From: Latilactobacillus sakei subsp. sakei DSM 20017 = JCM 1157
GTDB taxonomy: Bacteria; Bacillota; Bacilli; Lactobacillales; Lactobacillaceae
Direction of reading: 5' to 3'
Length of the DNA stretch: 64,000 nucleotides
Assembly: GCF_002370355.1 (NCBI RefSeq)
Contig: NZ_AP017929.1
Location: forward strand, 186,001 to 250,000
Below, one piece after another: positions 28,271 through 37,029 of the stretch (position 1 is its first letter; every line of letters starts with the position of its first letter). A program made the position numbers and the translations under genes. The notes beneath the pieces are model-generated. The model was not told the DNA's origin. It saw nothing but the letters and a program-made list of their open reading frames with translations, and did not search any database.

Positions 28271-30064
28271 TTATTCAAATACAAATTGATTGTTATATAA
28301 TTCTGCGTAGAAGCCTTCTTGTGCTAGTAATTCTTGATGATTGCCTTCTTCGATAATTCGGCCATCTTTTAAGACGATAATCCGATCCGCATTTAAGACG
28401 GTTTTCAAGCGATGGGCAATTACAAAACTGGTCCGTCCCTGAATCACATTTTCCATTGCTTTTTGGATATGGCTTTCAGTCACCGTATCAACGTTACTTG
28501 TTGCTTCATCTAAAATCAAGAGCGCTGGATCCGTGATAATCGTCCGCGCAATACTGATCAATTGTTTTTGACCCGTACTAAAGACGTTGTCTTCTTCGCT
28601 AACCTTCGTTTGATAGCCATCTTCCAACGTCATGATGAAATCGTGAATGTGCGCTTGTTGCGCCGCTGCAATCACTTCATCATCAGTCGCATCTGGTTTC
28701 CCAAAGACGATGTTATCGCGAATCGTCCCTGCAAATAAGACTGATTCTTGAAGAACAATCCCCACGTGTGACCGCAATGTGTCTAAATCCATGTCACGGA
28801 TATCAACGCCGTCAATCTTAACGGCGCCTTGATCCACATCATAGAACCGGTTCATCAAGTTCATGACCGTCGTCTTACCAGAGCCAGTTGGTCCAACCAA
28901 CGCAATCATTTGGCCCTTATCAACCTCAATATTCACGTCGTGCAGGATTTGTTTGCCTGGTAAGTAACTAAAATCAACATGTTCCATCGTTACTGAACGT
29001 TCAATTCCGTTGAATTGTTGTCCATCAGTTGGACGAATTTCATCATCTTCATCAAAGACTTCGTTGACCCGGCGCGCACCGGTAATTGCCAATTGAATCA
29101 TGCTGTAACTTGATGAGAGTTGCGCAATTTGATTATAGAATTGTTGTGAATATTGCACGAAAGTCACGACTAATCCTAAAGCAACGGATTTTTTGATATC
29201 CCCGTTGACCGCTAGCCAGCTCCCAAAGAAGATCACGATCGCCGTATTAACCAGTGACATCCCTTGCATCAATGGGAAAATCATCCCTGAATAAATTTGG
29301 CCTTTCAAGGTTGCTTTCCGGACACTTTCATTATGTTCAACAAAGCCGTCAATTGTTTCAGCTTGTAGGCTGTTGGTAATAATCACTTTTTGCCCTGTGA
29401 TTTTTTCATTGATATAACCATTTAACTTACCCACTTCATCTTGTTGCACATTGACGTATTTTTGCGCTTTGTTGATAATGATCCACGCTAAAATAAACGA
29501 AATTGGCACTGACGCGATTGTAACCCACGCCAATTGGGTATCTTTTCTAAACATCATAATTAACAAACCAATCAACAAGGCCGTTCCCGACACTAATTGA
29601 CTTAACACTTGGTTCATCGCGTTATAAATATTATCTAAATCACTCGTAAAACGGCTGAGGATATCGCCATCTGAATGACGATCAAAATATTTAATCTGCA
29701 TCTTTTGTAATTTATTGAATAACCCAATCCGCATCCGGTTGGTCGATAACGCATTGACGCGTGAAAAAGCGGCGCTTGAGACAAAGGTTGCCGCTGAACT
29801 CAAGACATAAAAAAGGACTAACGACACAATGACATCAATAAAAGCATCTTTAGAAGCCCCACTGGTTGGTAAATGCTGGGCTTTTAAAACCTGAAACTTC
29901 GTGGCGTATTTAACCAGTTCATTCAGTGCATCCCCAATATATTCGGGCGCCTTGACTTGTAAATAAGTGGCAAAGACGGTCATCACAAGGATAATCGCAA
30001 AAGATGGTTTATAGCGTTTTAAATAATGGTAGAAAAAGACCATGGCACGTTTAAATTCTTTCAT
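28271..30064 (-). CDS. Heterodimeric ABC exporter subunit (canonical Walker B, altered signature)
   Basis: 597 residues: six membrane helices (about 1-330) and a nucleotide-binding domain. Walker A is GPTGSGKTT and the Q-loop LQESVLF. The signature is STGQKQL instead of SGGQ. Walker B is [13 protein letters not shown] with the catalytic Glu, and the switch His is in VIAHRL. It pairs with the subunit encoded 3 nt upstream (30068-31780), which has the opposite defects. Together they form a BmrCD/LmrCD-like multidrug exporter with one degenerate ATP site. The substrate is unknown. Transcription is probably set by the divergent TetR gene. Confidence 0.9.
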   Translation of the reverse strand: MKEFKRAMVFFYHYLKRYKPSFAIILVMTVFATYLQVKAPEYIGDALNELVKYATKFQVLKAQHLPTSGASKDAFIDVIVSLVLFYVLSSAATFVSSAAFSRVNALSTNRMRIGLFNKLQKMQIKYFDRHSDGDILSRFTSDLDNIYNAMNQVLSQLVSGTALLIGLLIMMFRKDTQLAWVTIASVPISFILAWIIINKAQKYVNVQQDEVGKLNGYINEKITGQKVIITNSLQAETIDGFVEHNESVRKATLKGQIYSGMIFPLMQGMSLVNTAIVIFFGSWLAVNGDIKKSVALGLVVTFVQYSQQFYNQIAQLSSSYSMIQLAITGARRVNEVFDEDDEIRPTDGQQFNGIERSVTMEHVDFSYLPGKQILHDVNIEVDKGQMIALVGPTGSGKTTVMNLMNRFYDVDQGAVKIDGVDIRDMDLDTLRSHVGIVLQESVLFAGTIRDNIVFGKPDATDDEVIAAAQQAHIHDFIMTLEDGYQTKVSEEDNVFSTGQKQLISIARTIITDPALLILDEATSNVDTVTESHIQKAMENVIQGRTSFVIAHRLKTVLNADRIIVLKDGRIIEEGNHQELLAQEGFYAELYNNQFVFE

Positions 30065-30067
30065 AAT

Positions 30068-31780
30068 TTAGCCTCGCTTTCCCTTTTGAGTTTCGAAAAT
30101 TTCGCGGTAAACAGCACTTGTTTCTAACAACTCATGATGCGTTCCGACACCGACTAGGCGACCTTCATCTAAAACCAAGATTCGATCAGCATTAACCACT
30201 GATGAAATCTTTTGGGCAATAATTAACGTCGTTGTATCGGCTAATTCTCGATCAAGGGCTTCTTTTACCAGTTTTTCAGAATGAGCATCCAGCGCACTCG
30301 TACTATCATCTAAGATTAAAATCTTAGGTTGGCCAATCACACCACGTGAAATTGAAAGGCGTTGTTTTTGCCCGCCTGAGAAGTTGGCACTGCGTTCTTC
30401 AACCGGTGCATCATACGTATCGGCTAATTTCTCGATGAATTCCTTGGCTTGCGCAATGCCAGTCGCGCGATCCATATCAGCCGTATCAGCGTCTTTTTTA
30501 CCATGTTTCAAGTTCTGGGCAATCGTGCCTGAGAAAAGAATCGCTTTTTGAAGCACGAATGACACTGAATCGTGTAAGTTATGTTCGTTCAATTCCTTAA
30601 TTGGGACCCCGCCAATACGAATTCCACCTTTTGTTGGATCGAATAAACGTGGAATCAATTGGGCCATCGTTGATTTACCAGCACCAGTTGCGCCGACAAT
30701 CCCGATCATTTCACCCGCATTAATTTCAAAACTAATATCGTTCAACGTATCATGATCATCTTCTGGATAACGGAAGCTGACATGCTCAAAAGCCAGGGTC
30801 CCAGCTAAATCTTGATCTGGCACATCAGGGTACACAATGTCAGGATCTGTGGCGAGGATTTCTTGGAGTCGTTTCAACGAAACTGCCCCACGAGAAGCCA
30901 TCATCATCATCATGCCGCCCATAATAATCGACATCATGATTTGCATTAAGTAGTTCATAAATGAGGCAATTGCGGCGATTGCTTCCGGATCTGTATCGAC
31001 TAAGTTACCGACGAAATAGATTGAAGCAACAACTGCCAAGTTAGCGACCAACATAAATGAAGGAATCATCACTGAAAAGAGCATCCCGACAATTGCCGTA
31101 TGTTTTTCTAATTGATCACTGGTTTTTGAAAAGCGATTAATTTCATTATCTTCTTGGACAAAGGACTTCACAATCCGCGTGCCCATTAAATTTTCTTTAG
31201 CGAGGTTGTTAATCTTATCGATTAAATTTTGAATCGCACCAAAGTGTTTCCCCATTGACCCCATTGATAAAAAGGTAATCACAAAAACGAGGACCACTAA
31301 GAGGATGATAATCCACCATAAGCTCGGAATTGAGTTCATCGCTAAAATGAAACTGCCGACAAATAGAATCGGAATCCGAACCAACGTTTGGAGAGACATC
31401 ATAATCACATTTTGAATCTGGGTCATATCATTCGTTAAGCGCACCGAAAGATTCCCAACTGAGAATTTCTCAATGTTAGCAAATGAGAAAGTTTGAATCT
31501 TTCTAAAGGTCGTTTCCCGAATATCGGCAGTCATCCCTTGTGCGGTAATCGCAGACGTAATCGTATTGACTACCCCAGCAATTAAACCGACAACGGCAAT
31601 CACGATGAGATAAATCCCAATTTGCATCACTTTATCTTGGTCGTCTTTCATAATACCTTCCAAAACGTTTTGTAATAGTTTTGGTTGCCATAGTGAAGAC
31701 GCAACAGATATAATGGTGGCTAATATAGATAGGCTAAAAACGCCTAGATATGGCTTCAAGTGCTGTTTCAATAACGACAT
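30068..31780 (-). CDS. Heterodimeric ABC exporter subunit (degenerate Walker B)
   Basis: 570 residues: six membrane helices (about 1-310) and an NBD. Walker A is GATGAGKST and the signature canonical (FSGGQKQR). Walker B reads [12 protein letters not shown], with Asp in place of the catalytic Glu, and the switch residue is Gln (LIIAQKISS) instead of His. These are the defects of the non-catalytic site in heterodimeric exporters such as BmrC/LmrC. The ATG at 31780 is preferred over 31786 because GAGGG sits 6 nt before it. First gene of a two-gene operon; two palindromes overlap its promoter. Confidence 0.9.
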   Translation of the reverse strand: MSLLKQHLKPYLGVFSLSILATIISVASSLWQPKLLQNVLEGIMKDDQDKVMQIGIYLIVIAVVGLIAGVVNTITSAITAQGMTADIRETTFRKIQTFSFANIEKFSVGNLSVRLTNDMTQIQNVIMMSLQTLVRIPILFVGSFILAMNSIPSLWWIIILLVVLVFVITFLSMGSMGKHFGAIQNLIDKINNLAKENLMGTRIVKSFVQEDNEINRFSKTSDQLEKHTAIVGMLFSVMIPSFMLVANLAVVASIYFVGNLVDTDPEAIAAIASFMNYLMQIMMSIIMGGMMMMMASRGAVSLKRLQEILATDPDIVYPDVPDQDLAGTLAFEHVSFRYPEDDHDTLNDISFEINAGEMIGIVGATGAGKSTMAQLIPRLFDPTKGGIRIGGVPIKELNEHNLHDSVSFVLQKAILFSGTIAQNLKHGKKDADTADMDRATGIAQAKEFIEKLADTYDAPVEERSANFSGGQKQRLSISRGVIGQPKILILDDSTSALDAHSEKLVKEALDRELADTTTLIIAQKISSVVNADRILVLDEGRLVGVGTHHELLETSAVYREIFETQKGKRG

Positions 31781-31813
31781 GCGCATCCCTCTTTTTCCTA
31801 TAAGTTGATTAGC

Positions 31814-31832
31814 CTGTACAAGTCATGTACAG
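31814..31832. promoter_or_regulatory. Palindrome 1 between ABC exporter and TetR genes
   Basis: CTGTACA, 5-nt spacer, TGTACAG: a perfect 7-bp inverted repeat, within the expected promoter/start region of the exporter operon. Candidate TetR operator. Confidence 0.6.
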
Positions 31833-31837
31833 TATAA

Positions 31838-31852
31838 TCGAACAGTGTTCGA
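31838..31852. promoter_or_regulatory. Palindrome 2 between ABC exporter and TetR genes
   Basis: TCGAACA-G-TGTTCGA, a perfect 7-1-7 palindrome six bases from palindrome 1. It overlaps the exporter -35/-10 spacer. Typical TetR operator size. Confidence 0.65.
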
Positions 31853-31922
31853 GTTAATACTTTAACAAATTTTAAAAATAATTACAATTCTTTTTTCTGA
31901 AAAATAAAGGCGGTTTATTAAG

Positions 31923-32594
31923 ATGGTTAAACAAACAATTTCAGCAGCCCAAATTACGGCCGCTGCCTTTGAAATTATGCAAACAGGCGGGACAGTTGAA
32001 CAGCTCTCAATTCGTAAAATTGCGGCCAAGCTCCACATTGGTGTCGCGACTTTTTATTGGCACTTTGAAAACAAACAGGCCCTCCTTCAAGCAATGGCTG
32101 ACGAGATTATCGCCGGGATTCAATTTCCACCAACGACGACGGCTATGCCTTGGACTGAACAAATCAAGCTGATCTTCAAAACAATTTATGCCACCTACCT
32201 TGAACAGCCTTACGCAGCCGAATTAATGTTGCGGACCGTCCCTGCGACCAAAATCCGCCTTAGTCTCATTAACCGCCTCTTACAAATCTTATTAGACGCC
32301 GGCTTCACACCCGAACAAAGTAATCTGGCGATCGAATCCATCGACCACTTCATGTCAGGTCTCTTCGCCGATATCGCGGGGGAAATTGAGATGAAGCAAC
32401 GCGCACTCAGTCAAACGGATCCTTATCTCGCACAACTCCCGCTGAAGATGAAAACAATCGCTGCCGATAATCATTTTGACGCTTTTTTAAAAACGTTCGA
32501 ACACCACCGGCAACAACAGCAACACTCCGCTGAAAAATTCATGTTGGGCTTAGATATTTTTCTCGCTGGCCTTGAACAACAACGCCATTCTTAA
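31923..32594 (+). CDS. TetR/AcrR-family repressor (probable regulator of the ABC exporter)
   Basis: 223 residues. The N-terminal TetR HTH (about 6-55; LSIRKIAAKLHIGVATFYWHFENKQALLQAMADEI) is followed by a ligand-binding domain resembling TetR_C (about 80-215). It is divergent from the heterodimeric ABC exporter, and the 136-bp gap holds two perfect palindromes, so drug-responsive repression of the exporter and of itself is likely. AAAGGCGG precedes the ATG. It ends with a terminator at 32600-32644. Confidence 0.9.
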   Translation: MVKQTISAAQITAAAFEIMQTGGTVEQLSIRKIAAKLHIGVATFYWHFENKQALLQAMADEIIAGIQFPPTTTAMPWTEQIKLIFKTIYATYLEQPYAAELMLRTVPATKIRLSLINRLLQILLDAGFTPEQSNLAIESIDHFMSGLFADIAGEIEMKQRALSQTDPYLAQLPLKMKTIAADNHFDAFLKTFEHHRQQQQHSAEKFMLGLDIFLAGLEQQRHS

Positions 32595-32599
32595 CCACC

Positions 32600-32644
32600 A
32601 AAAAAGGACTTGAGACAAAAATAATTTTGTCTCAAGTCCTTTTT
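32600..32644. terminator. Bidirectional terminator (TetR / MFS genes)
   Basis: AAAAAGGACTTGAGACAAAA and TTTTGTCTCAAGTCCTTTTT arms (20 bp) around ATAA. Confidence 0.93.
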
Positions 32645-32646
32645 AA

Positions 32647-33822
32647 TTACACTTCGTTATTTCGAATTACTAACCCGTACCAAAGTGCCATCACAGCGAC
32701 AATCGTTACGATATACAATGGCAATCGACTGATTGCGCCTGTATGCAACAAACTCATGCCGTAAGTCAAAGCACTAATTGCAAGGTAATAACCAAAACTA
32801 AATAGCCCACTGGCAGTGCCAATCACCGCTTCATAACCGACTAATGCCAAGTTTAAAACAACTGGTAAAGTCGTATTTAACCCCCAAAAGACGATTAGAA
32901 TTAAAATGACCATCAACAACAGCTGATCATAATAACTGGCAACCAACAATAACAGACTCCCTACTAAAGCAAGCACTAAGCCAATTTTAGCCATCATGAC
33001 TGCCCCAAACTTGGGTGCGCCGTAATTGGTAGTCATTGCGCCTAAAATGCTAGCAGCGGCTAACACAAGGCCTAACCAGCCATATTGAACCGTGCTGAGA
33101 TGGAAATGATTGATAAAGATAAACGGCGCTTCAGCATAATAACTGAATAGAATGCCGTTGATGCCGCTAATCACGGCCCCGTAAACCCAGACTTTTTTAT
33201 CCGTTAGTAACCGTTTCGTCACTGCCCCGATATTGACCTGTGCCGGCACACCAGCTGGCCGCGTTTCTGGTAAACATGCACCCGCGTATAAAATCGCGCC
33301 AACCGCCATCATAATTAACACCGAGAAAACTTGGCGATAACCAAAATAGGTTTGGACAAGACCGCCAATCAACGGGCCTAAGGCTGGTGCAAGTGCCATG
33401 GCCGCACCAACTTTGGCAAATACTTGGGCCCCGCGCACACCACTGAAGGATTCACGCATAATGGTTTGTGTCACCACTGAACCAACACTCGCGCCAAAAG
33501 CCTGTACTAATCTCGCTAGAATTAACCAACTAAAATGACCGGCTAATAACAGGCCGCCATTACCAAACAGATAGACGCCGATGCCTAACAACATGGTTAG
33601 TCGTCGCCCAATCTGATCGGATAACCAACCCCAGAATAAAACACCAAAGGCAAAGGCCATAAAATAGGTGCTCATCGTCAATTGTGCCGTTTGCGCACTG
33701 ACATGAAAGGCCTGACTAATCATTGGTAAGACAGGCGTAAAAATTGATTCGCTAATTTGTGGAAATCCCACCAACACAATCATTAATAGGATTGATGGGC
33801 TTTTTTTTGAGACGTTTTTCAT
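32647..33822 (-). CDS. MFS multidrug transporter, Bcr/CflA type
   Basis: 391 residues and 12 predicted membrane helices. The early motif GFPQISESIFTPVLPMISQAF and motif A GWLSDQIGRRLTMLLGI belong to the drug:H+ antiporter-1 family, Bcr/CflA branch. It probably exports antibiotics or other toxic compounds. I place the start at 33822: AGGAG is at 33830-33834, 7 nt upstream. The ORF could be opened further to 33870 but would then run through a short leader gene and hairpin. A 14-codon ORF (33863-33907) and a perfect 12-bp stem that contains this start codon suggest control by translation attenuation. Confidence 0.9.
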   Translation of the reverse strand: MKNVSKKSPSILLMIVLVGFPQISESIFTPVLPMISQAFHVSAQTAQLTMSTYFMAFAFGVLFWGWLSDQIGRRLTMLLGIGVYLFGNGGLLLAGHFSWLILARLVQAFGASVGSVVTQTIMRESFSGVRGAQVFAKVGAAMALAPALGPLIGGLVQTYFGYRQVFSVLIMMAVGAILYAGACLPETRPAGVPAQVNIGAVTKRLLTDKKVWVYGAVISGINGILFSYYAEAPFIFINHFHLSTVQYGWLGLVLAAASILGAMTTNYGAPKFGAVMMAKIGLVLALVGSLLLLVASYYDQLLLMVILILIVFWGLNTTLPVVLNLALVGYEAVIGTASGLFSFGYYLAISALTYGMSLLHTGAISRLPLYIVTIVAVMALWYGLVIRNNEV

Positions 33823-33862
33823 TTTAAAACTCCTAATTAATTTAATCTGCTGAAAAACGTCT
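33810..33862 (-). promoter_or_regulatory. Start-codon-sequestering hairpin of the MFS gene
   Basis: On the mRNA strand AGACGTTTTTCA (33862-33851) is exactly complementary to TGAAAAACGTCT (33821-33810). The right arm includes two bases of the ATG and codons 2-4. The ribosome binding site (33830-33834) lies in the 29-nt loop. The left arm starts one base after the leader ORF stop. Confidence 0.7.
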
Positions 33863-33907
33863 TTAGTCACTTACGGTCGCACTTTGGATAAATTGTGAAT
33901 AACTCAT
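33863..33907 (-). CDS. Leader peptide of the MFS efflux gene
   Basis: A 14-codon ORF (MSYSQFIQSATVSD, then TAA) with a strong GAGGAGGG ribosome binding site. Its stop abuts the left arm of the hairpin that covers the MFS start codon 40 nt downstream. The arrangement matches translation-attenuation leaders of erm, cat and some efflux genes: a ribosome stalled or terminating here would hold the left arm open and free the MFS start. No protein family is recognisable, as expected for a leader. The role is inferred from geometry. Confidence 0.6.
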   Translation of the reverse strand: MSYSQFIQSATVSD

Positions 33908-33990
33908 CTTCAACCCTCCTCATTTAATTTAGTTGACTTGTTAAACAATTCCTACCAATATATCAAAAAAACGTTGCAAGTTCAAGACAT

Positions 33991-34023
33991 AGAAAAAGAG
34001 GTCTCGAAGAGACCTCTTTTTCT
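33991..34023. terminator. Terminator of the rpsN transcript
   Basis: AGAAAAAGAGGTCTC-GAA-GAGACCTCTTTTTCT, a perfect 15-bp stem with a 3-nt loop. Confidence 0.93.
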
Positions 34024-34164
34024 AGTTAGGTTCCTGCGCTTGGCTTTTAACGTGCTTTTAATTCACAACTTTCTGCGCTTTGCTACATCAGCCAGACAAT
34101 CGCCTTTGGCGCTTATCCGTCTGATTATGCAAATACTCAAAAGCTAACCGTGAATTAACGCACT
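34023..34164 (-). repeat. 3'-UTR structured repeat element, copy D (after rpsN), plus partial repeat
   Basis: The full unit is at 34044-34164 on the minus strand, a few bases after the rpsN stop: AAGTGCG, TTAATTCACGGTTAGCTTT, TGAG, GGATAAGCGCCAAAGGCGATTGTC, AAAGCGCAGAAA and AAAGCACGTT. Its arms TTAATTCAC and GTGAATTAA differ from the other copies but pair perfectly. Bases 34023-34043 repeat only the tail block (CCAAGCGCAGGAACCTAACTAG pattern). The terminator at 33991-34023 follows. Confidence 0.82.
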
Positions 34165-34171
34165 TACTTTT

Positions 34172-34441
34172 TTACCAGCTTGCTTTTTTGACGCCTGGGA
34201 TTTGGCCTTTGTGAGCTAATTCCCGGAAATTGATCCGGCTCATGCCGAATTTACGCATAAAACTTCTTGGTCGGCCATCAATTAAGTCCCGGTTACGTAG
34301 ACGCACTGGACTTGAATCCTTTGGTAGTTCTGCTAAAGCAGCGTAGTCGCCTTCCGCTTTTAAAGTCGCGCGTAGATCCGCATATTTTGCGACCAATGCG
34401 CGTTGTTTTGCTAATTTTGCAATCTTTGATTTCTTAGCCAT
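34172..34441 (-). CDS. rpsN: 30S ribosomal protein S14, zinc-free (C-) form
   Basis: 89 residues: [20 protein letters not shown]...[46 protein letters not shown]. The C-terminal half is classic S14. The CxxC zinc ribbon found in the 61-residue form is missing, so this is the longer zinc-independent paralogue that in many Firmicutes replaces the zinc form during zinc starvation. No Zur box is visible in its upstream region, unlike the znu operon at 17 kb. It is transcribed alone, with a structured 3' element and terminator. Confidence 0.95.
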   Translation of the reverse strand: MAKKSKIAKLAKQRALVAKYADLRATLKAEGDYAALAELPKDSSPVRLRNRDLIDGRPRSFMRKFGMSRINFRELAHKGQIPGVKKASW

Positions 34442-34587
34442 TAAATGGCCTCCTTCTATTATTAGTATTATTGCTATCTCCCTCAGAAAATAGCCTGATT
34501 AGACACCCAATTCAGCTATCCTATACCAAACTGACTCGAAATTCAATTAAAAAGACTTACAAAAAGTAACTATATTCTAATTGCAAC

Positions 34588-34629
34588 GATTTCGCTCCCC
34601 TATGCTATACTTTAACTAAGATTTCGCTC
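34588..34629 (+). promoter_or_regulatory. padR promoter with flanking 10-bp direct repeats
   Basis: GATTTCGCTC occurs at 34588-34597 and again at 34620-34629, start points 32 bp apart (about three helical turns). They flank an extended -10 (TGC TATACT, 34602-34610). Candidate autoregulatory site. Confidence 0.45.
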
Positions 34630-34645
34630 AGAAAGGAACTTCTAT

Positions 34646-35179
34646 ATGGCACAGAAAAATATTCTCCAGTACTTGCTCCTCGGTCTATTAAATCAGGCGC
34701 CCAAAACTGGATACGACCTCAAACGCGTTTTTGAAAATGAAATTGGTGAATTTTGGCAGGCCAAACACAGTCAAATCTATCCCGAACTAAAACGCCTTGA
34801 AACCGAAGACCTGATTACCCATATCGAACTCATTTCTGGCACTAAACTCATGAAGAAACAATACACAATTACCCCTAGTGGCGTTAGTTATTTCAACGAG
34901 TGGCGCTACTCACCCACCAGTGAAATTCTCGCTAGCAAGGATGAATTCATCCTCAAACTCTATTTTATCGAATCAAAAAATGATCAACATTTACCTGCTA
35001 TGTTTGCGGAACAAACAACCTTGCACACCGATAAGCTCACCCATTTATTGGCCCGCAAAGCGCTTGTCTTCCCTAACCAAGCAACGATTACTGCCAATTA
35101 TGGCCACTATCTGATTTTAGAACATGCGATTAATCGTGAACAGGGTTACCTAAAATGGCTTGCCACCGCTGATTGCTAA
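34646..35179 (+). CDS. PadR-family transcriptional regulator
   Basis: 177 residues. The N-terminal PadR winged helix (about 8-85; LQYLLLGLLNQAPKTGYDLKRVFE, FWQAKHSQIYPELKRLETEDLIT) is followed by a helical C-terminal domain of the Vir_C type (about 95-175). PadR proteins repress detoxification or efflux genes. No divergent efflux gene is adjacent; the next gene on the same strand is the BCCT transporter. Direct repeats around its own -10 suggest autoregulation. Confidence 0.88.
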   Translation: MAQKNILQYLLLGLLNQAPKTGYDLKRVFENEIGEFWQAKHSQIYPELKRLETEDLITHIELISGTKLMKKQYTITPSGVSYFNEWRYSPTSEILASKDEFILKLYFIESKNDQHLPAMFAEQTTLHTDKLTHLLARKALVFPNQATITANYGHYLILEHAINREQGYLKWLATADC

Positions 35180-35267
35180 TCTTTTTAATCCACCCTTAAC
35201 AAATCTCAGATAAGTGCTATGCTATAAGAAGAAGTAAATCAAGTTAGGCTGTTTTTTCATTTGTATA

Positions 35268-35280
35268 CGTTATAATAACG
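35268..35280. promoter_or_regulatory. Palindrome over a -10 hexamer upstream of the BCCT gene
   Basis: CGTTAT-A-ATAACG (6-1-6) includes TATAAT at 35271-35276. It may be a promoter with an overlapping operator. No convincing -35 is seen. Confidence 0.4.
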
Positions 35281-35330
35281 CGCTTGTACAGGTGGTCAGT
35301 TGACCAATTGTATGGGCGCTTTTTATTTTG
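35281..35330 (+). terminator. Terminator or attenuator hairpin before the BCCT gene
   Basis: GCGC, TTGTACA and GGTCA pair in order with TGACC, TGTATGG (some G-U pairs) and GCGC, followed by TTTTTATTTT. It ends PadR transcripts and would also attenuate any transcript starting at the 35271 -10. Confidence 0.7.
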
Positions 35331-35370
35331 ACTAAACAACTTAGACTTTAACAAACACAGGAGGAACATT

Positions 35371-37029
35371 ATTTTAAAGCGTAAGAATGTTGATAAAGTC
35401 GTCTTTATCCCCACGATGTTATTGTTCGGGATTGTCTCCGCATTTCTAATGTTAGGAGGTGACACACTCCAGCACTCTATTTCGCAATTATTGGACACGA
35501 TGACGTCCCATTCCCAATGGCTCTACATAGGTATTTATATTATTAACTTCATCTTTTTAGTTTGGTTGGGCTGTAGTCACTATGGCCGGATTCGTTTGGG
35601 CCAACCTAACGAAAAACCTGAATATAACGATTTTCAATGGGGTAGCATGGTTTTTGCCACTGGGATTGATGCCAGCATCTTAATGCTCAGCACCACGGAT
35701 CCACTCCAATACTTACAAAATCCACCATTTGGCGCTAAGCCCTTTTCAGCAGCGGCTTACCGCTACGCTAACGTCTGCGGTCAGTTTAACTGGGGACCAA
35801 TGGCCTGGATGATTTTTGCCACCGCCACAATTGCGATTGGCTATGCACTCTATGTTAAGAATTTACGCGTTCAACGCTTGAGTGCCGCCATCGATTTATT
35901 AGAAGGCCCTCAAACTTACAAAAAGGTTCTCCGCCAACTCATCGACTTCATTGTCGTCTTCGGGATTATGGGCGGAATCGGCTCTTCAATTGGGATGGAA
36001 ATCCCCGTCATTTCTAAAGTCCTTAGCACGATGACTGGTTTTTCAGATACTATCTGGTTAAAACTAGCCTTGTTCGTTGTTTTATTCATTCTCTTCACTT
36101 TAACCGTCTACGCTGGGTTAAATAAAGGGATCAAGAAACTGAGCGCTTGGCATATTTACACCGCGATTGGCTTTTTATTACTCGTTTTATTAATCGGCCC
36201 CACCCGTCATCTGATTGGTGCTGAAGGTCACAATCTTTTCCATCTATTTGGTAAATTTGGGCAACTCAGTTTAAACGCAACTGGTTCTGATAGCCATTTC
36301 GCCCAACACGAAATGCTCTTTTATTGGGGTTGGTGGTTATCTTACATGCCTGTGATGGGCTTGTTCATCGCCCGCATCTCTCGTGGCCGGACTATTCGCC
36401 AAGTGCTACTTGGGATGGCCACTTATGGTGCGCTTAGTTGTATGAGTTTTTACGCCATCCTCGGCGGTTACGCCCTCTTCTTACAAAGTTCCGGTCAAGT
36501 TGACCTTGTTACTTTATTGAACACACAAGGCCAAGCCGCCGTTATCGCGGCCGTCATTACGACACTTCCTTGGAAGATTGTCATGCTCGCGATTTTCTGT
36601 CTATCTTGTTTCATTTTCCTAGCCACAACCATTTCATCATCAGCCTTCATCGTTTCGTCATTTACTAGTCTTGAATTGAAGATTGGCGAACAACCTAACC
36701 GTTGGAATCGGATGGCTTGGGTTGTCATTTTCATTTTATTTTCACTCGGAATCGTGCTTGTCGGCAGTTTCCAAACCGTTCAAGCGGTTTGTGTGATTGC
36801 GGGCTTCCCACTGATTTTTGTCTGTGCATTGTTACTCGTTTCGATTTTCCATGCCGTCCATAACGGTGAAATTCCGATCGAAATTGAAAATGAAGAAACT
36901 TCTCATTTTCTGAAAAAAAACTTACGCCAAAATTTTTTATGTGATACGGTTATATCTGTTAACTTTTCAGAAAGAAGGAAATTGATATGCCTACCAATAA
37001 AAAAGAAGGTATTATTTTTACAACATTAA
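35371..37029 (+). CDS. BCCT-family transporter (betaine/carnitine/choline type), probable non-ATG start
   Basis: About 552 residues with 12 membrane helices. The family motif is seen as LFYWGWWLSYMPVMGLFIARISRGRTIRQ. The usual glycine-rich GMGIG/V segment in helix 3 reads ATGIDASILMLSTTDPL instead, so ion coupling or substrate may differ. The first in-frame ATG is at 35416 with no ribosome binding site. A perfect AGGAGG at 35359-35364 points to ATT at 35371, and the residues in between (LKRKNVDKVVFIPT) look like a normal BCCT N-terminus; ATT initiation is therefore likely. The last ~40 codons overlap the next gene by 43 nt and look unlike the family. Confidence 0.8.
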   Translation: MLKRKNVDKVVFIPTMLLFGIVSAFLMLGGDTLQHSISQLLDTMTSHSQWLYIGIYIINFIFLVWLGCSHYGRIRLGQPNEKPEYNDFQWGSMVFATGIDASILMLSTTDPLQYLQNPPFGAKPFSAAAYRYANVCGQFNWGPMAWMIFATATIAIGYALYVKNLRVQRLSAAIDLLEGPQTYKKVLRQLIDFIVVFGIMGGIGSSIGMEIPVISKVLSTMTGFSDTIWLKLALFVVLFILFTLTVYAGLNKGIKKLSAWHIYTAIGFLLLVLLIGPTRHLIGAEGHNLFHLFGKFGQLSLNATGSDSHFAQHEMLFYWGWWLSYMPVMGLFIARISRGRTIRQVLLGMATYGALSCMSFYAILGGYALFLQSSGQVDLVTLLNTQGQAAVIAAVITTLPWKIVMLAIFCLSCFIFLATTISSSAFIVSSFTSLELKIGEQPNRWNRMAWVVIFILFSLGIVLVGSFQTVQAVCVIAGFPLIFVCALLLVSIFHAVHNGEIPIEIENEETSHFLKKNLRQNFLCDTVISVNFSERRKLICLPIKKKVLFLQH

